A DNA stretch of 64,000 bases, from contig PHTZ01000001.1 of assembly GCA_002813285.1 (NCBI GenBank), positions 1,014,501 to 1,078,500 on the forward strand, in the 5' to 3' direction. A program made the translations under genes and the position numbers. This document shows positions 1 to 8,328 of this stretch, in pieces. This DNA comes from Flavobacteriaceae bacterium MAR_2009_75 (GTDB lineage: Bacteria > Bacteroidota > Bacteroidia > Flavobacteriales > Flavobacteriaceae). How positions within the stretch are numbered: the first letter of the stretch is position 1; each line of letters starts with the position of its first letter. The notes under the pieces were generated by a model. That model ran no database searches and was not told the DNA's origin. It saw only the letters and a program-made list of their open reading frames with translations.

Positions 1-68
1 TAATAAAAATCGGTTAAAATGTTTGTAATGTCTTTGATGGAAAACATGTTCGGTAGATTTAAACCCAT
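1..68 (-). CDS. N-terminus of a gene running off the left edge
   Basis: An ATG at 68-66 on the minus strand opens a frame that stays open for 22 codons to the window edge (begins MGLNLPNMFSIKDI). It lies 54 bp downstream of the ABC gene stop and in the same direction, so it is probably the next gene of that operon. In flavobacterial operons of this layout the following gene is usually a HlyD-type membrane-fusion adaptor. That identity is inferred from context only, because the 22 residues are too few to recognise a family. Confidence 0.45.
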   Translation of the reverse strand, partial: MGLNLPNMFSIKDITNILTDFY

Positions 69-122
69 GTAGTTCAATTCTTTGGTTAAGTGGGTTTTTT
101 GATATATTTAACATAGCGTTTC

Positions 123-1787
123 TTAAGTTATGGAAACAAGTTGCCCCTGGTTCAATGTAATTTTACGTTGACATCCCTTCATCCATCTTAAATCTTGGCT
201 TACAACAACCAATGCCCATGGGTTTGACTTATCGGTCAAGAATTTTATGATACGTTTACTTTCATCGTCATCAAACTGATCTAGGGGATTGTCTAATAGA
301 AGTAATTTGGGCATTTGCACAATGCTACGCGCCAAAACAATTTTGCGGGAAATAGTATATGGTATGTGTTGCCCTTGCGGATAAATAATGGTATTCAATC
401 CCTTGGGCTGTTCTTTTATGAACTGGAGCAAACCAATATGCTGCAATACCCTCTGTAAATCTACATGGGGAATATTTTTGTCGCCAAAAGTGATGTTCTC
501 CAGAATTGTACCTTCAAATGGACTATCTTCTGCAAAGCACTGGCCTATATAAGATCTATAATGATTAGGTTCGATTCCCCTCAACAAAAAGTCATTGACA
601 TAAATATTGCCTTCGGTGGGCTCAATAATTCCAGTAATCAGTCGTAATAGAGTTGATTTTCCGGAACCGTTCTCACCCATTATAAGCTGACGACTACCTG
701 GTACTATTTTCAACGAAATATCGTTAAGAATGTATTTTTCACTGAGGTTACCAAATGAAACCTTGTCTAGCTCTACGGTTAAATTATTGTTGTCATTCAA
801 GGGTTCTTCCCCTTTCTGTTCATCCAATTCTTTATCTACAACTTGGCCAATTTTTTCCAGTGAGGTCAGCAAATCATAAAACGTTTCAAAACCGCGTATC
901 AATTTTTCCACGGAGGTAATTACCAATAAGATAATAATCTCTGCAGCCACAAACTGACCAATATTCATTTCTTGGTTCAGTACCAGTAGCCCTCCTATTA
1001 AAAGTAACCCAGCAGTGACCAATACCTTAAAGCCAATCATTTGAACGAATTGCATCAGCAACACCCTAAAGTGGCTTTCTCTGGCTTTCAAGTACTCAGT
1101 CACCAAATTATCGTTCTTGTCCACTGCTAGACTTGTTCTGCCTGATAGTTTAAAACTTACTTGCGACCGCGCCACCTCCTGAATCCAATGAGCCACTTTA
1201 TATTTGAGCTTAGACTCGTCAAGACTTGTATCCATTCCCTTTTGCGCTGTAAAACGGAAAACCAGTAAGACCAATAATATGAGAAGTATGCCATAAATAA
1301 TAAAAAATGGATGATAGAAAGAAAGCAGCAACAGCCCAAAAATAATCTGCAAAAGGGCCGCGGGTACATCAAGTAAGAGTTTTGAAAGCCCCTTTTGTAC
1401 GGTAATCGTATCAAAAAAACGATTGGCCAATTCGGGTGGATAAAAATCTCGTAGCTCGCTCATTCTAATTTTCGGGAAACGGTATGTAAACTCAAATGAA
1501 GCACGCGTAAAAATTTTCTGTTGCATATTCTCCACAATACGTATTTGCATGATTTGCAGCACACCTGCAAAGGCAACACCACCTGTTACCAAAACCACCA
1601 ATATTACCCATGAAGTACTAATTTCTGCACCTTGTATGAGGTTTATGATAGTCTGAATACCTAAAGGAAGAGATAGGTTCACCAGGCCTGCGAATATGGC
1701 GTAATAGAAGACTTGAAGCACATCTCTCTTATCCAGTTTCAGCAACCCCATCAGACGTTGCCACGAGGTTATAAATTTTTTAGCCAT
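123..1787 (-). CDS. ABC transporter (fused membrane and ATP-binding domains) with degenerate NBD
   Basis: A 554-residue half-transporter fused to an ATP-binding domain, of the type I secretion/lipid exporter kind. Residues about 20-300 hold the transmembrane domain (hydrophobic spans near 27-47, 60-80, 140-180, 245-290). The nucleotide-binding domain starts near 335. The Walker A motif is intact (GENGSGKST), but other catalytic elements are altered: the LSGGQ signature is replaced by PYTIS before RKIVLARS, Walker B ends LLLLDNP so the catalytic Glu is Asn, and the H-loop His is Gln (VVVSQD). It overlaps the upstream TetR gene by 8 bp, which implies translational coupling. It probably energises or gates a HlyD/TolC-like export complex with the gene at the window edge. 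Substrate unknown. I believe related Bacteroidota proteins share this degeneracy, but that is from memory. Confidence 0.85.
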   Translation of the reverse strand: MAKKFITSWQRLMGLLKLDKRDVLQVFYYAIFAGLVNLSLPLGIQTIINLIQGAEISTSWVILVVLVTGGVAFAGVLQIMQIRIVENMQQKIFTRASFEFTYRFPKIRMSELRDFYPPELANRFFDTITVQKGLSKLLLDVPAALLQIIFGLLLLSFYHPFFIIYGILLILLVLLVFRFTAQKGMDTSLDESKLKYKVAHWIQEVARSQVSFKLSGRTSLAVDKNDNLVTEYLKARESHFRVLLMQFVQMIGFKVLVTAGLLLIGGLLVLNQEMNIGQFVAAEIIILLVITSVEKLIRGFETFYDLLTSLEKIGQVVDKELDEQKGEEPLNDNNNLTVELDKVSFGNLSEKYILNDISLKIVPGSRQLIMGENGSGKSTLLRLITGIIEPTEGNIYVNDFLLRGIEPNHYRSYIGQCFAEDSPFEGTILENITFGDKNIPHVDLQRVLQHIGLLQFIKEQPKGLNTIIYPQGQHIPYTISRKIVLARSIVQMPKLLLLDNPLDQFDDDESKRIIKFLTDKSNPWALVVVSQDLRWMKGCQRKITLNQGQLVSIT

Positions 1788-2466
1788 TCGTTTGTACGTT
1801 TAAAGAATTAAATACGAGTTGCGAAAAGTAGTTGGTCAGGTCACTATTCTCGCGACAATCGGTCAACGAGACAAAGTGGTCCTTTAGAAAATGTTGGTGT
1901 AACGAGCCTTCCAAGACAGTGCTCGCTAAACTGTTTGGGTACGCGTAATTAGAATCAACCTCTTTTACCATTACACTTAAACGGGTGACCAATCTTTTAT
2001 ATATTACAAAATAGCCCTCTTTATTCTCGGCATCTACCTCTTTGGTCGAGTAGGACTTGGAATATTCGTTGATTACTATTTTACTCAAGAGTTCCTCATG
2101 AATGTGAGAAAAATCAGAATCGATTTTTATAGGTCGCGTAACTACCGCTAAAGCTTTTTTGAGCTTCTCACTGGCATTTTGAACATTGTGTGTAGCAAAA
2201 ACCAATTTATACTCTACCCAGCCCCAATACCATGACGTTAAGTACAATAATAATTTATGCTTGTTTTCAAAATAGCGGTATATCGAGCTTTCATTGCTAT
2301 TTAATTGTAGACCAAGTTTTTTAAAATTGAAACTCTCAAAACCAATATCATTTATCATTGAGATACTCTCCTCAACTATGCGTTTGCCTAAAGAGGAAGA
2401 CTCTGGGTTCTTGATATATAAATTCTTGTCAATATCAATTTTAACAGACTGTAACAACTGATCCAT
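1780..2466 (-). CDS. TetR/AcrR family transcriptional regulator
   Basis: A 228-residue protein with an N-terminal TetR-type helix-turn-helix at about residues 25-75 (IVEESISMINDIGFESFN, then SSIYRYFENKHKLLLYL, the typical YxYFxxKxxL end of helix 3/4) and a C-terminal all-helical ligand domain that resembles nothing specific. It is the first gene of the operon with the ABC transporter and overlaps that gene by 8 bp. A perfect palindrome lies in its promoter (2552-2568), so it very likely represses its own operon. The inducing ligand cannot be read from the sequence. Confidence 0.88.
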   Translation of the reverse strand: MDQLLQSVKIDIDKNLYIKNPESSSLGKRIVEESISMINDIGFESFNFKKLGLQLNSNESSIYRYFENKHKLLLYLTSWYWGWVEYKLVFATHNVQNASEKLKKALAVVTRPIKIDSDFSHIHEELLSKIVINEYSKSYSTKEVDAENKEGYFVIYKRLVTRLSVMVKEVDSNYAYPNSLASTVLEGSLHQHFLKDHFVSLTDCRENSDLTNYFSQLVFNSLNVQTNG

Positions 2467-2545
2467 ATTACTTATTTTAGTTTAAAGTGTTCTAAATCAA
2501 AAAAATAGACATTGAGATACCGACATAAACGATAACCAATCTAAA

Positions 2546-2553
2546 CAAATATA
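2546..2553 (-). promoter_or_regulatory. -7 box of the TetR-ABC operon
   Basis: On the minus strand this reads TATATTTG, a perfect match to the Bacteroidota -7 consensus TAnnTTTG, 79 bp upstream of the TetR start codon. No good -33 TTG is seen at the usual spacing. The adjoining palindrome supports the assignment. Confidence 0.5.
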
Positions 2554-2568
2554 ATAGTATTACTATTA
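2552..2568. promoter_or_regulatory. palindromic operator, probably for the TetR regulator
   Basis: TAATAGTA-T-TACTATTA is a perfect inverted repeat with 8-bp arms and one central base. It overlaps the upstream edge of the predicted -7 box by 2 bp, so a bound dimer would block RNA polymerase. TetR proteins typically bind such 15-20 bp palindromes in their own promoter. Assignment to the adjacent TetR protein is inference. Confidence 0.55.
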
Positions 2569-2873
2569 CATTAAGATAGTTTAACTTTTATTTTAGATAT
2601 AATTGCTATTATTTTCAGCTGCTTATTCTTAAGAGTGGACTAATAATTACCCGTCTAGAATTTGATGTTTAGTGGGTTCGTAAATATTTATCAAAGTGCT
2701 TTAACCCTAGTGTGTTTCTAAATATTAATATACCTCATAAGCTACTTGACAGAATGACTATAATTCTGAGTAGAACAGTTGTATACTAGAGGATAAATAG
2801 ATTTCTATCGAAAAAATTTGTGGTATGGCTTCAAACTATTACCTACCTTAGCATAATTCCTAAACCCTATGCT
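2569..2873. other. intergenic region between the TetR operon and the BLUF gene
   Basis: AT-rich divergent intergenic DNA that should hold the promoters of both flanking genes. No clear TAnnTTTG box was found for the BLUF gene. The nearest is TAGATTTC at about 2799, which has the wrong last base. A GTG-initiated extension of the BLUF frame (2820-2873) is judged non-coding because it lies outside the conserved domain. Confidence 0.5.
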
Positions 2874-3311
2874 ATGTACACCTTAACCTATGAATCTAAG
2901 GCGAAACCTGACCTGTCAAATGAAGACATCGAGAACATTCTAGAAACCGCAAGAATCTTCAACTCCCAAAACGGAATCACCGGTTGCCTTATTTTTTATA
3001 TGAATAAATTCATACAGATTCTAGAAGGCCCGAAAGAAACGGTCCAAGAGCTTTTTGAGAATATCAAAGGAGATAGTCGACACAAGAAAGTAAAAATGTT
3101 TTCTGAAGATGAAATTACCGAACGAAATTTTCCTGATTGGGGCATGGCGTATTTTCCTATGAGTGAAGAATCCACAGGCCAGGCAGAATTTGAACAATTT
3201 AAAAGAAATCTTTTATTATTGGCCGACCTTTCTAAACCCACAAATGTGACTTCCATCCTTTTTTGGAAACGTATGAAGTTTTTGATTTCATCACCTCCAG
3301 AAAAAGTGTAA
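2874..3311 (+). CDS. BLUF-domain blue-light sensor protein (first copy)
   Basis: A 145-residue protein made almost entirely of one BLUF (FAD-binding blue-light) domain. The flavin-contacting residues are all present at Tyr6, Asn30, Gln48, Trp89 and Met91, each exactly 15 positions before AppA Tyr21, Asn45, Gln63, Trp104 and Met106. Other hallmarks are NGITGCL, IQILEG and DSRHKKV. The tail (about 100-145) is helical and carries no output domain, so it must act through a partner. The start at 2874 is chosen over a GTG at 2820 because the domain begins MYTLTYES, and the second BLUF protein in the window (49892-50329) starts at the same place and has the same length. It stands alone; a terminator follows about 140 bp later. 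Confidence 0.9.
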   Translation: MYTLTYESKAKPDLSNEDIENILETARIFNSQNGITGCLIFYMNKFIQILEGPKETVQELFENIKGDSRHKKVKMFSEDEITERNFPDWGMAYFPMSEESTGQAEFEQFKRNLLLLADLSKPTNVTSILFWKRMKFLISSPPEKV

Positions 3312-3342
3312 ACACAACGTGCTAGTTATCAATCGCTTTAGT

Positions 3343-3441
3343 TTTTGCGTCAATTCTATTCGCAAAAGCGCAATTCATACTCCCCCAATTGCCGCAACTT
3401 AGTAGTATCATAAGTAGGTTAATTGTTCGTGGGGAACAATT
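3343..3441 (+). other. structured 3' region after the BLUF gene (two hairpins)
   Basis: Two inverted repeats precede the terminator. TTTTGCG/CGCAAAA is at 3343-3349 and 3361-3367. AATTGTTC/GAACAATT is at 3421-3428 and 3434-3441. Together with the terminator they give a 140-nt structured tail, longer than needed for termination. It may be a 3'UTR element or a small RNA; no promoter box was found inside it. Confidence 0.3.
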
Positions 3442-3451
3442 TAAATCTTTT

Positions 3452-3483
3452 AAAGAGGATGGTTGGGGCCATCCTCTTTTCTT
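3452..3483 (+). terminator. rho-independent terminator of the BLUF transcript
   Basis: Stem AAAGAGGATGG / CCATCCTCTTT with loop TTGGGG, followed by TTTTCTTTTTC. It is a strong hairpin with a T-rich tail on the plus strand, downstream of the BLUF gene. Confidence 0.85.
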
Positions 3484-3532
3484 TTTCTAGTACCTACCTT
3501 TTCCCCAATATACCTCGGTAACTATTCTAAAT

Positions 3533-3997
3533 TCATTCACTTGCTAACTTAAAAATTCGCTTCATCTGCAACCATTTCTCACTAGATGCCGCATTCGGGT
3601 CTGAAGCCTGATATTTGCTCATAAATTCTTCCCATTCCGATTGTCGGGGCAATTGGGCTAATTTTCCCATTTGACCTTGAAAATCAAAGTCGGTAGGTAC
3701 CGTTAAAATCATGACCAAAAGTGTACCATGCCTGTAAATCTCAGAATCGATTACTCCCACTTCCTTCAACCCATCGGTAATTTCTTTCCAAATATTTTGA
3801 GATTGATGCCATTTCTCATACTCCGCAATCAAATCGGCGTCATCTTTAAGCTGTAGGGTTTGACAGTATCTTTTAACAGCCTTAGGCTGTGGGGCTTGTT
3901 CGTAGCCATATTCTTGAGAAGCATCTTGGGCAAAGCCTATTTCTAACCCGCCCACCATTACCATCAAGACAAGTACTACAGTTATTTTCTTAATCAT
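3533..3997 (-). CDS. small secreted protein of unknown function
   Basis: A 154-residue protein beginning at the Met of MIKKITVVLVLMVMVGG, which gives a normal signal peptide ending near GFAQ. An upstream ATG at 4030 would put eleven non-signal residues in front. The mature part has no domain I recognise. It is Gln/Glu/Lys rich with three predicted helical stretches (near KRYCQTLQLKDDADLIAEYEKW, split by short loops, and PRQSEWEEFMSKY) and a single Cys near residue 44. It stands alone, convergent with the BLUF gene and divergent from the DUF2064 gene. Location is probably periplasmic. Confidence 0.6.
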   Translation of the reverse strand: MIKKITVVLVLMVMVGGLEIGFAQDASQEYGYEQAPQPKAVKRYCQTLQLKDDADLIAEYEKWHQSQNIWKEITDGLKEVGVIDSEIYRHGTLLVMILTVPTDFDFQGQMGKLAQLPRQSEWEEFMSKYQASDPNAASSEKWLQMKRIFKLASE

Positions 3998-4329
3998 ATT
4001 TTGAAATTTAAGAATCATAAATATAGTCAATCATTCTCTTGCCGCCTTAACTAAACCCAAGCCCCGCTAATTAGTGCTAAAATTTGATTTAAATAATTCA
4101 CCCCTAACATACCGTTGTATTTTCAATTAATAAAATAGGTATTCACTTACTATTTAATAACTTTACCTGACTTTATAGACGTGATTGCGTTAAGAAAATA
4201 GATAGTATCTAAATACTTTAGCCTTTTTATAAACCCTTTTTACATTTTCTCGTAAGTACGCTTAAAGTCATTCGTCAAATAGAGTGCATCTTAAAGTTTT
4301 AAGATAGCAGTACACGATCAAAACATTGC
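3998..4329. other. intergenic region between divergent genes
   Basis: About 330 bp of AT-rich DNA between the divergent secreted-protein and DUF2064 genes. I see no repeat, hairpin, RNA gene or perfect TAnnTTTG box; TAACTTTA near 4157 differs at the last base. Confidence 0.4.
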
Positions 4330-5028
4330 ATGGGGCACCATTACAAAGACACAGCTTTACTTGTATTCTCGCTTTCGTCAGAAAAGGAGAGCCGTCGTAA
4401 GTCTGTATTTGGCCCTTCTCGTACCTCTGAAAACAAAGTTCTTTTTGATATACTTATTCAGCAAACACGGGAGTTGGCCGATACAAGCGGAATCGATGTT
4501 TTTTGGGTCGATGAAAGCCTGCAACGAGGTATTGATTTCGCTTCAAGATTTTCCAATGCTTTTCAAGATCTTTTCGCCAAAGGCTATAATAAGATAGTTT
4601 CAGTCGGTAACGATAGCCCTGAACTTACGCCTGCTATTTTACAGGATGCTATTCGCCAATTACAGACCAAAAAACTTGTTTTAGGTCCGTCAAAAGATGG
4701 AGGTGTTTACCTTTTAGGAATTCAAAAGTCCGCTTTCGATAAACACAATTTTAAAAATCTACCTTGGGAAACTTCTGCCTTAAACCATAGGCTTGTACAG
4801 TTTGCCATTAAACAAAACTTTCAATTTTCGATACTGTGCGAACTTGTTGATTTAGACAATTTCAATGATGTTCGGCAATATTCCAAATCGAACTTTAACA
4901 TCTTAAGTCGTTACATTCAGTCATTAATTAGAACCGAGCGACCAAGATTTACATCAGCGCATTTCAATTATAAAAGTTTCTCACACCTTCTTTCATACGG
5001 CCTTCGTGCCCCTCCTTTCTTGCGCTAA
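4330..5028 (+). CDS. DUF2064/TIGR04282-type glycosyltransferase-like protein
   Basis: A 232-residue cytoplasmic protein with the GT-A nucleotide-sugar-transferase-like fold of the DUF2064 family. Typical motifs are VGNDSPELTPAILQDAI near residue 95 (family form GxDxPxLxxxxLxxA) and LGPSKDGGVYLLG near residue 120 (family form GPxxDGGYYLxG), followed by the WETSALN segment. In some bacteria the family occurs in arsenosugar or cofactor-glycoside pathways, but none of those partners is next to this gene, so the substrate is unknown. The C-terminal 50 residues beyond the domain are basic and unassigned. It is transcribed alone, 80 bp before the SusC gene. Confidence 0.75.
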   Translation: MGHHYKDTALLVFSLSSEKESRRKSVFGPSRTSENKVLFDILIQQTRELADTSGIDVFWVDESLQRGIDFASRFSNAFQDLFAKGYNKIVSVGNDSPELTPAILQDAIRQLQTKKLVLGPSKDGGVYLLGIQKSAFDKHNFKNLPWETSALNHRLVQFAIKQNFQFSILCELVDLDNFNDVRQYSKSNFNILSRYIQSLIRTERPRFTSAHFNYKSFSHLLSYGLRAPPFLR

Positions 5029-5053
5029 AATCTCCCTTATCCAACCAGTTTCT

Positions 5054-5069
5054 CTCGAATGCAATCGAG
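5054..5069. promoter_or_regulatory. inverted repeat upstream of susC
   Basis: CTCGA and TCGAG arms flank ATGCAA, 40 bp before the SusC start codon. It could be an operator or leader hairpin for the transport locus; the short arms make this tentative. Confidence 0.25.
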
Positions 5070-5108
5070 TTAAACTTCACGTGCATTTACAATTATAATC
5101 AATACATT

Positions 5109-8100
5109 ATGAAAATTACACTTGTAGCTGTCTTACAGCTATGTGTGGTAACGCTGTTTGCTCAAAGCAATACGTATACCTCAACTTTGGTCGATGAAAG
5201 TGGCCAAACGATTCCCTATGCCGCTATTAGCGAAGTAGACACTCAAAACTATACCACATCCGATGAAAATGGGCGTTTCAATTTAGAAACCGATGCCACT
5301 GACTTCATTATTGAAATCAGCTCCATTGGATACATGACCCTAACATTTGAAGTAGTCGACGGGCAATTGCCCCAAAAACTTGTGCTATCCACTTCTCAAG
5401 AGGTTTTAGATGAAGTTGTCGTTACCGCTCTGGGTATCGAAAGAGAAAAACAATCTCTGGTTTCGGCCGTGACCACTGTTTCATCGGAGCAATTGACCAC
5501 CGTAGCCCAAACGAACCTAGTCAACACCTTGGCGGGCCAAGTTGCCGGGGTACAGGTCACCAACGGTTCAAGTGGCCCGGGTTCGTCTTCGAGAATTATC
5601 ATTAGGGGCGAAAATTCGTTGAGCGGCAGCAATCAACCTTTATTCGTGGTCGATGGTGTACCTATCAGCAATGACCAGATAACTAGTGACCTGGTCAATA
5701 ACGGAGCTTTACAAGAGGTCGATTTCGGCAACGGAAGTTCTGAATTTAGCGCTGATGATATTGCTTCGATATCGATTTTAAAGGGAGCGGGTTCCGCAGC
5801 TCTCTATGGGGCCCGTGCCGCAAACGGCGTGGTGGTTATTACTACAAAAAGGGGCAACAGGGCAAAAGGGCTCGGTGTAAGCATCAATAGTTCGCTGACC
5901 ATTGAAACACCTTTGACCCTACCCGATTACCAAAATGAATATGGTGGCGGCTCTAACGGTCAGTATGCCTTTCAAAACGGAATCGGTGCAGGAACCAATG
6001 ATGGTGGCATCAGCAGTTATGGGCCTCGGCTCGATGAGGGTCTCCTTATTCCTCAATTCGATAGTCCATCTACCGACATCAACGGAAACCCTGTGCGCGC
6101 TGGTGATGTTATCGCACGTACTTTTCCTGATGGTTCTTTTACCGATATTACCCCCACCCCATGGGTCGCACGACCGAACAATGTGCGCGATTTTTTTGAA
6201 ACAGGGGTTACCTATCAGAATAACATTGCCATTAGCACAACCGGCGAAAATGGCAGTACTCGATTGTCATATAGTAATTTACGCAACGAAGGCATTGTAC
6301 CGAACACCGATTTGAAAAGAGATGGTATAGCCCTAAGTTTAGACCAGAATTTGACCGACAATTTTCGGGTCAATTCATTTGTAAATTACATCAATTCAAG
6401 AAGTAGTAACCGACCGAACTTAGGTTATGGCTATGAAAACGTACTTTACGGATTTAACTGGACGGGACGTCAAACCAATCTCAATTCACTGAAAAACTAT
6501 TGGCAGGCCGGTCAAGAAGGTAGGCAGCATTACGATTTCAACTACCTCTGGTTGACCAACCCGTATTTAACATTGAACGAAAACACCAACAGCTTCAATA
6601 AAAACCGTGTATTGGGTAATGTGTCGGCTATGTACGATATTTCAAAAAAATTCAGCTTGAAAGTGCGTACCGGTTTAGATACGTATAACGAAAATCGAGA
6701 ATTTAGACGCGCCGTTAGTACGAACCAAAACCCTTTCGGCACCTATAGGGAAGATAACATCCGTTTTACGGAATTGAATACGGATGTACTACTTTCGTTC
6801 ACCGACGAACTCAATGACGATTGGGGCTACTCACTTTCCGCTGGGGCGAACAGGTTCAACCAAAAGATTCATTATGCCTATTCGGAAGCATCTCAGTTGG
6901 CACTACCCGAAATATACACGTTGGCCAACTCTCGAGCACCCTTAAAAGGAAATAGTGAAAATTTCGACAAACGGATCAACAGCGTATACGGCACTGCCAA
7001 CTTCAACTTTAAAGATGAGCTTTACGTTGACCTGACCTACCGTAACGACTGGAGCAGCACCTTACCAGCAGACAATAATTCTTTTGGTTATTATTCGGCC
7101 GGTTTGAGTTACGTGGCTTCTAACATGTTCGAATTGCCCGAAGCTATCTCCTTCTTAAAATTTCGATTGAGTGCGGCTTCCGTAGGTAACGATACCAATC
7201 CCTTTCAAAATACACAAACCTTTGACTTCAATGGCAACTACGGACCCAATTTTATGGTGACCAATGCAGCGGTTCTCAAAAACACCAATCTAAAACCCGA
7301 ACGACTAGACGCTTATGAGTCCGGTATGGCCGCTTGGTTTCTCAACGGTCGCATACAGCTTGACGGTTCTGTATATCAGAATGTGAGTAAAGACCAAATT
7401 ATTTCGCGGCCTATTTCAAATTCGAGCGGTTTTTCAAGTTTTAACGAAAATGGTGGAAAAATCAGAACCCGTGGCCTTGAGTTATTATTGAGTGCGTCAC
7501 CGGTAAAAACAGAAGATTTTGTGTGGAATACCTCTATCAACTTCAGCACGTTCCGAAGTATCGTAACCGAACTGCCTGATGGGGTCGACCAATTTGTAAC
7601 AGCTACCGCTAGTGTTTTTAGTGGCGGTGGTGGTTCGAACACGGTATTTTACATCGCCCGAGAAGATGGTCGGGTCGGCGATATGTACGGCACGGGCTTC
7701 GTTCAAATTGATGGTCAAGACCTTTATGGTGCCAACGGGCTTCCGGTACAAGATGGCAACCTACGCCTATTGGGCAACTACAATCCTGATTTTTCGATGG
7801 GCTTCAGCAATAGTTTCTCTTATAAGAACTTGGCATTGACCATGCTTTGGGATTGGAGACAGGGCGGCACTATCGTCTCACGTATCAAAGCCTTGGGCAG
7901 CACCTCCGGTGTTCTTAAAGAAACATTGGTCGGGCGAGAAAATGGAGTTGTCGGTGAGGGTGTAGTGAACGTGGGCACAACCGAAAATCCGCAATACACA
8001 CCGAACACAACCTCGGTACCAGCAGGCCAGTTCTATAATAATTTTTTCGACCGAGGCAATGAAGCCAGTGCGTTGTACGATGCATCCTATGTCAAACTAC

Positions 8101-8327
8101 GACAATTAAGCCTTTACTATACTTTCCCCGAACTTATCGCTAAAAAGCTCAGGGTTCAGAACCTAAAAGTGGGTATCGTGGGTAACAACCTTTTGCTATT
8201 TACTGAAAATCCGCATTTCGACCCTGAACTGAATGCTTTACAGGAGCGTAATATTGTCTACGGAGTAGAAGATTTCTCATACCCTTCAACTCGAAGTTTC
8301 GGTATGAGTTTAAAAACCAATTTCTAA
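5109..8327 (+). CDS. SusC/RagA-family TonB-dependent outer-membrane receptor
   Basis: A 1072-residue outer-membrane active transporter. A signal peptide (MKITLVAVLQLCVVTLFAQ) is followed by a carboxypeptidase-regulatory-like domain (about 20-100), a plug domain (about 115-250; EVVVTALGIEREKQSL, VRGEN-like RGENSLSG, then KGAGSAALYGARAANGVVVITTK, here quoted in overlapping pieces) and a 22-strand barrel ending in Phe (SLKTNF). It pairs with the SusD protein starting 1 bp after its stop codon. Together they capture a nutrient and pass it through the barrel using TonB energy. The third gene, a periplasmic nucleoside hydrolase, points to nucleosides or related ribosides. No anti-sigma/ECF pair or hybrid sensor lies nearby, so regulation is unclear. 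Confidence 0.93.
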   Translation: MKITLVAVLQLCVVTLFAQSNTYTSTLVDESGQTIPYAAISEVDTQNYTTSDENGRFNLETDATDFIIEISSIGYMTLTFEVVDGQLPQKLVLSTSQEVLDEVVVTALGIEREKQSLVSAVTTVSSEQLTTVAQTNLVNTLAGQVAGVQVTNGSSGPGSSSRIIIRGENSLSGSNQPLFVVDGVPISNDQITSDLVNNGALQEVDFGNGSSEFSADDIASISILKGAGSAALYGARAANGVVVITTKRGNRAKGLGVSINSSLTIETPLTLPDYQNEYGGGSNGQYAFQNGIGAGTNDGGISSYGPRLDEGLLIPQFDSPSTDINGNPVRAGDVIARTFPDGSFTDITPTPWVARPNNVRDFFETGVTYQNNIAISTTGENGSTRLSYSNLRNEGIVPNTDLKRDGIALSLDQNLTDNFRVNSFVNYINSRSSNRPNLGYGYENVLYGFNWTGRQTNLNSLKNYWQAGQEGRQHYDFNYLWLTNPYLTLNENTNSFNKNRVLGNVSAMYDISKKFSLKVRTGLDTYNENREFRRAVSTNQNPFGTYREDNIRFTELNTDVLLSFTDELNDDWGYSLSAGANRFNQKIHYAYSEASQLALPEIYTLANSRAPLKGNSENFDKRINSVYGTANFNFKDELYVDLTYRNDWSSTLPADNNSFGYYSAGLSYVASNMFELPEAISFLKFRLSAASVGNDTNPFQNTQTFDFNGNYGPNFMVTNAAVLKNTNLKPERLDAYESGMAAWFLNGRIQLDGSVYQNVSKDQIISRPISNSSGFSSFNENGGKIRTRGLELLLSASPVKTEDFVWNTSINFSTFRSIVTELPDGVDQFVTATASVFSGGGGSNTVFYIAREDGRVGDMYGTGFVQIDGQDLYGANGLPVQDGNLRLLGNYNPDFSMGFSNSFSYKNLALTMLWDWRQGGTIVSRIKALGSTSGVLKETLVGRENGVVGEGVVNVGTTENPQYTPNTTSVPAGQFYNNFFDRGNEASALYDASYVKLRQLSLYYTFPELIAKKLRVQNLKVGIVGNNLLLFTENPHFDPELNALQERNIVYGVEDFSYPSTRSFGMSLKTNF

Positions 8328-8328
8328 G

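Noticed and set aside
2743-2764. TTGACA followed by TATAAT upstream of the first BLUF gene
   Set aside because: The spacing is only 7 bp and Bacteroidota sigma-A does not use this consensus.
2820-2873. GTG-initiated extension of the first BLUF protein
   Set aside because: The second BLUF protein has no such extension and all domain residues lie after Met 2874.
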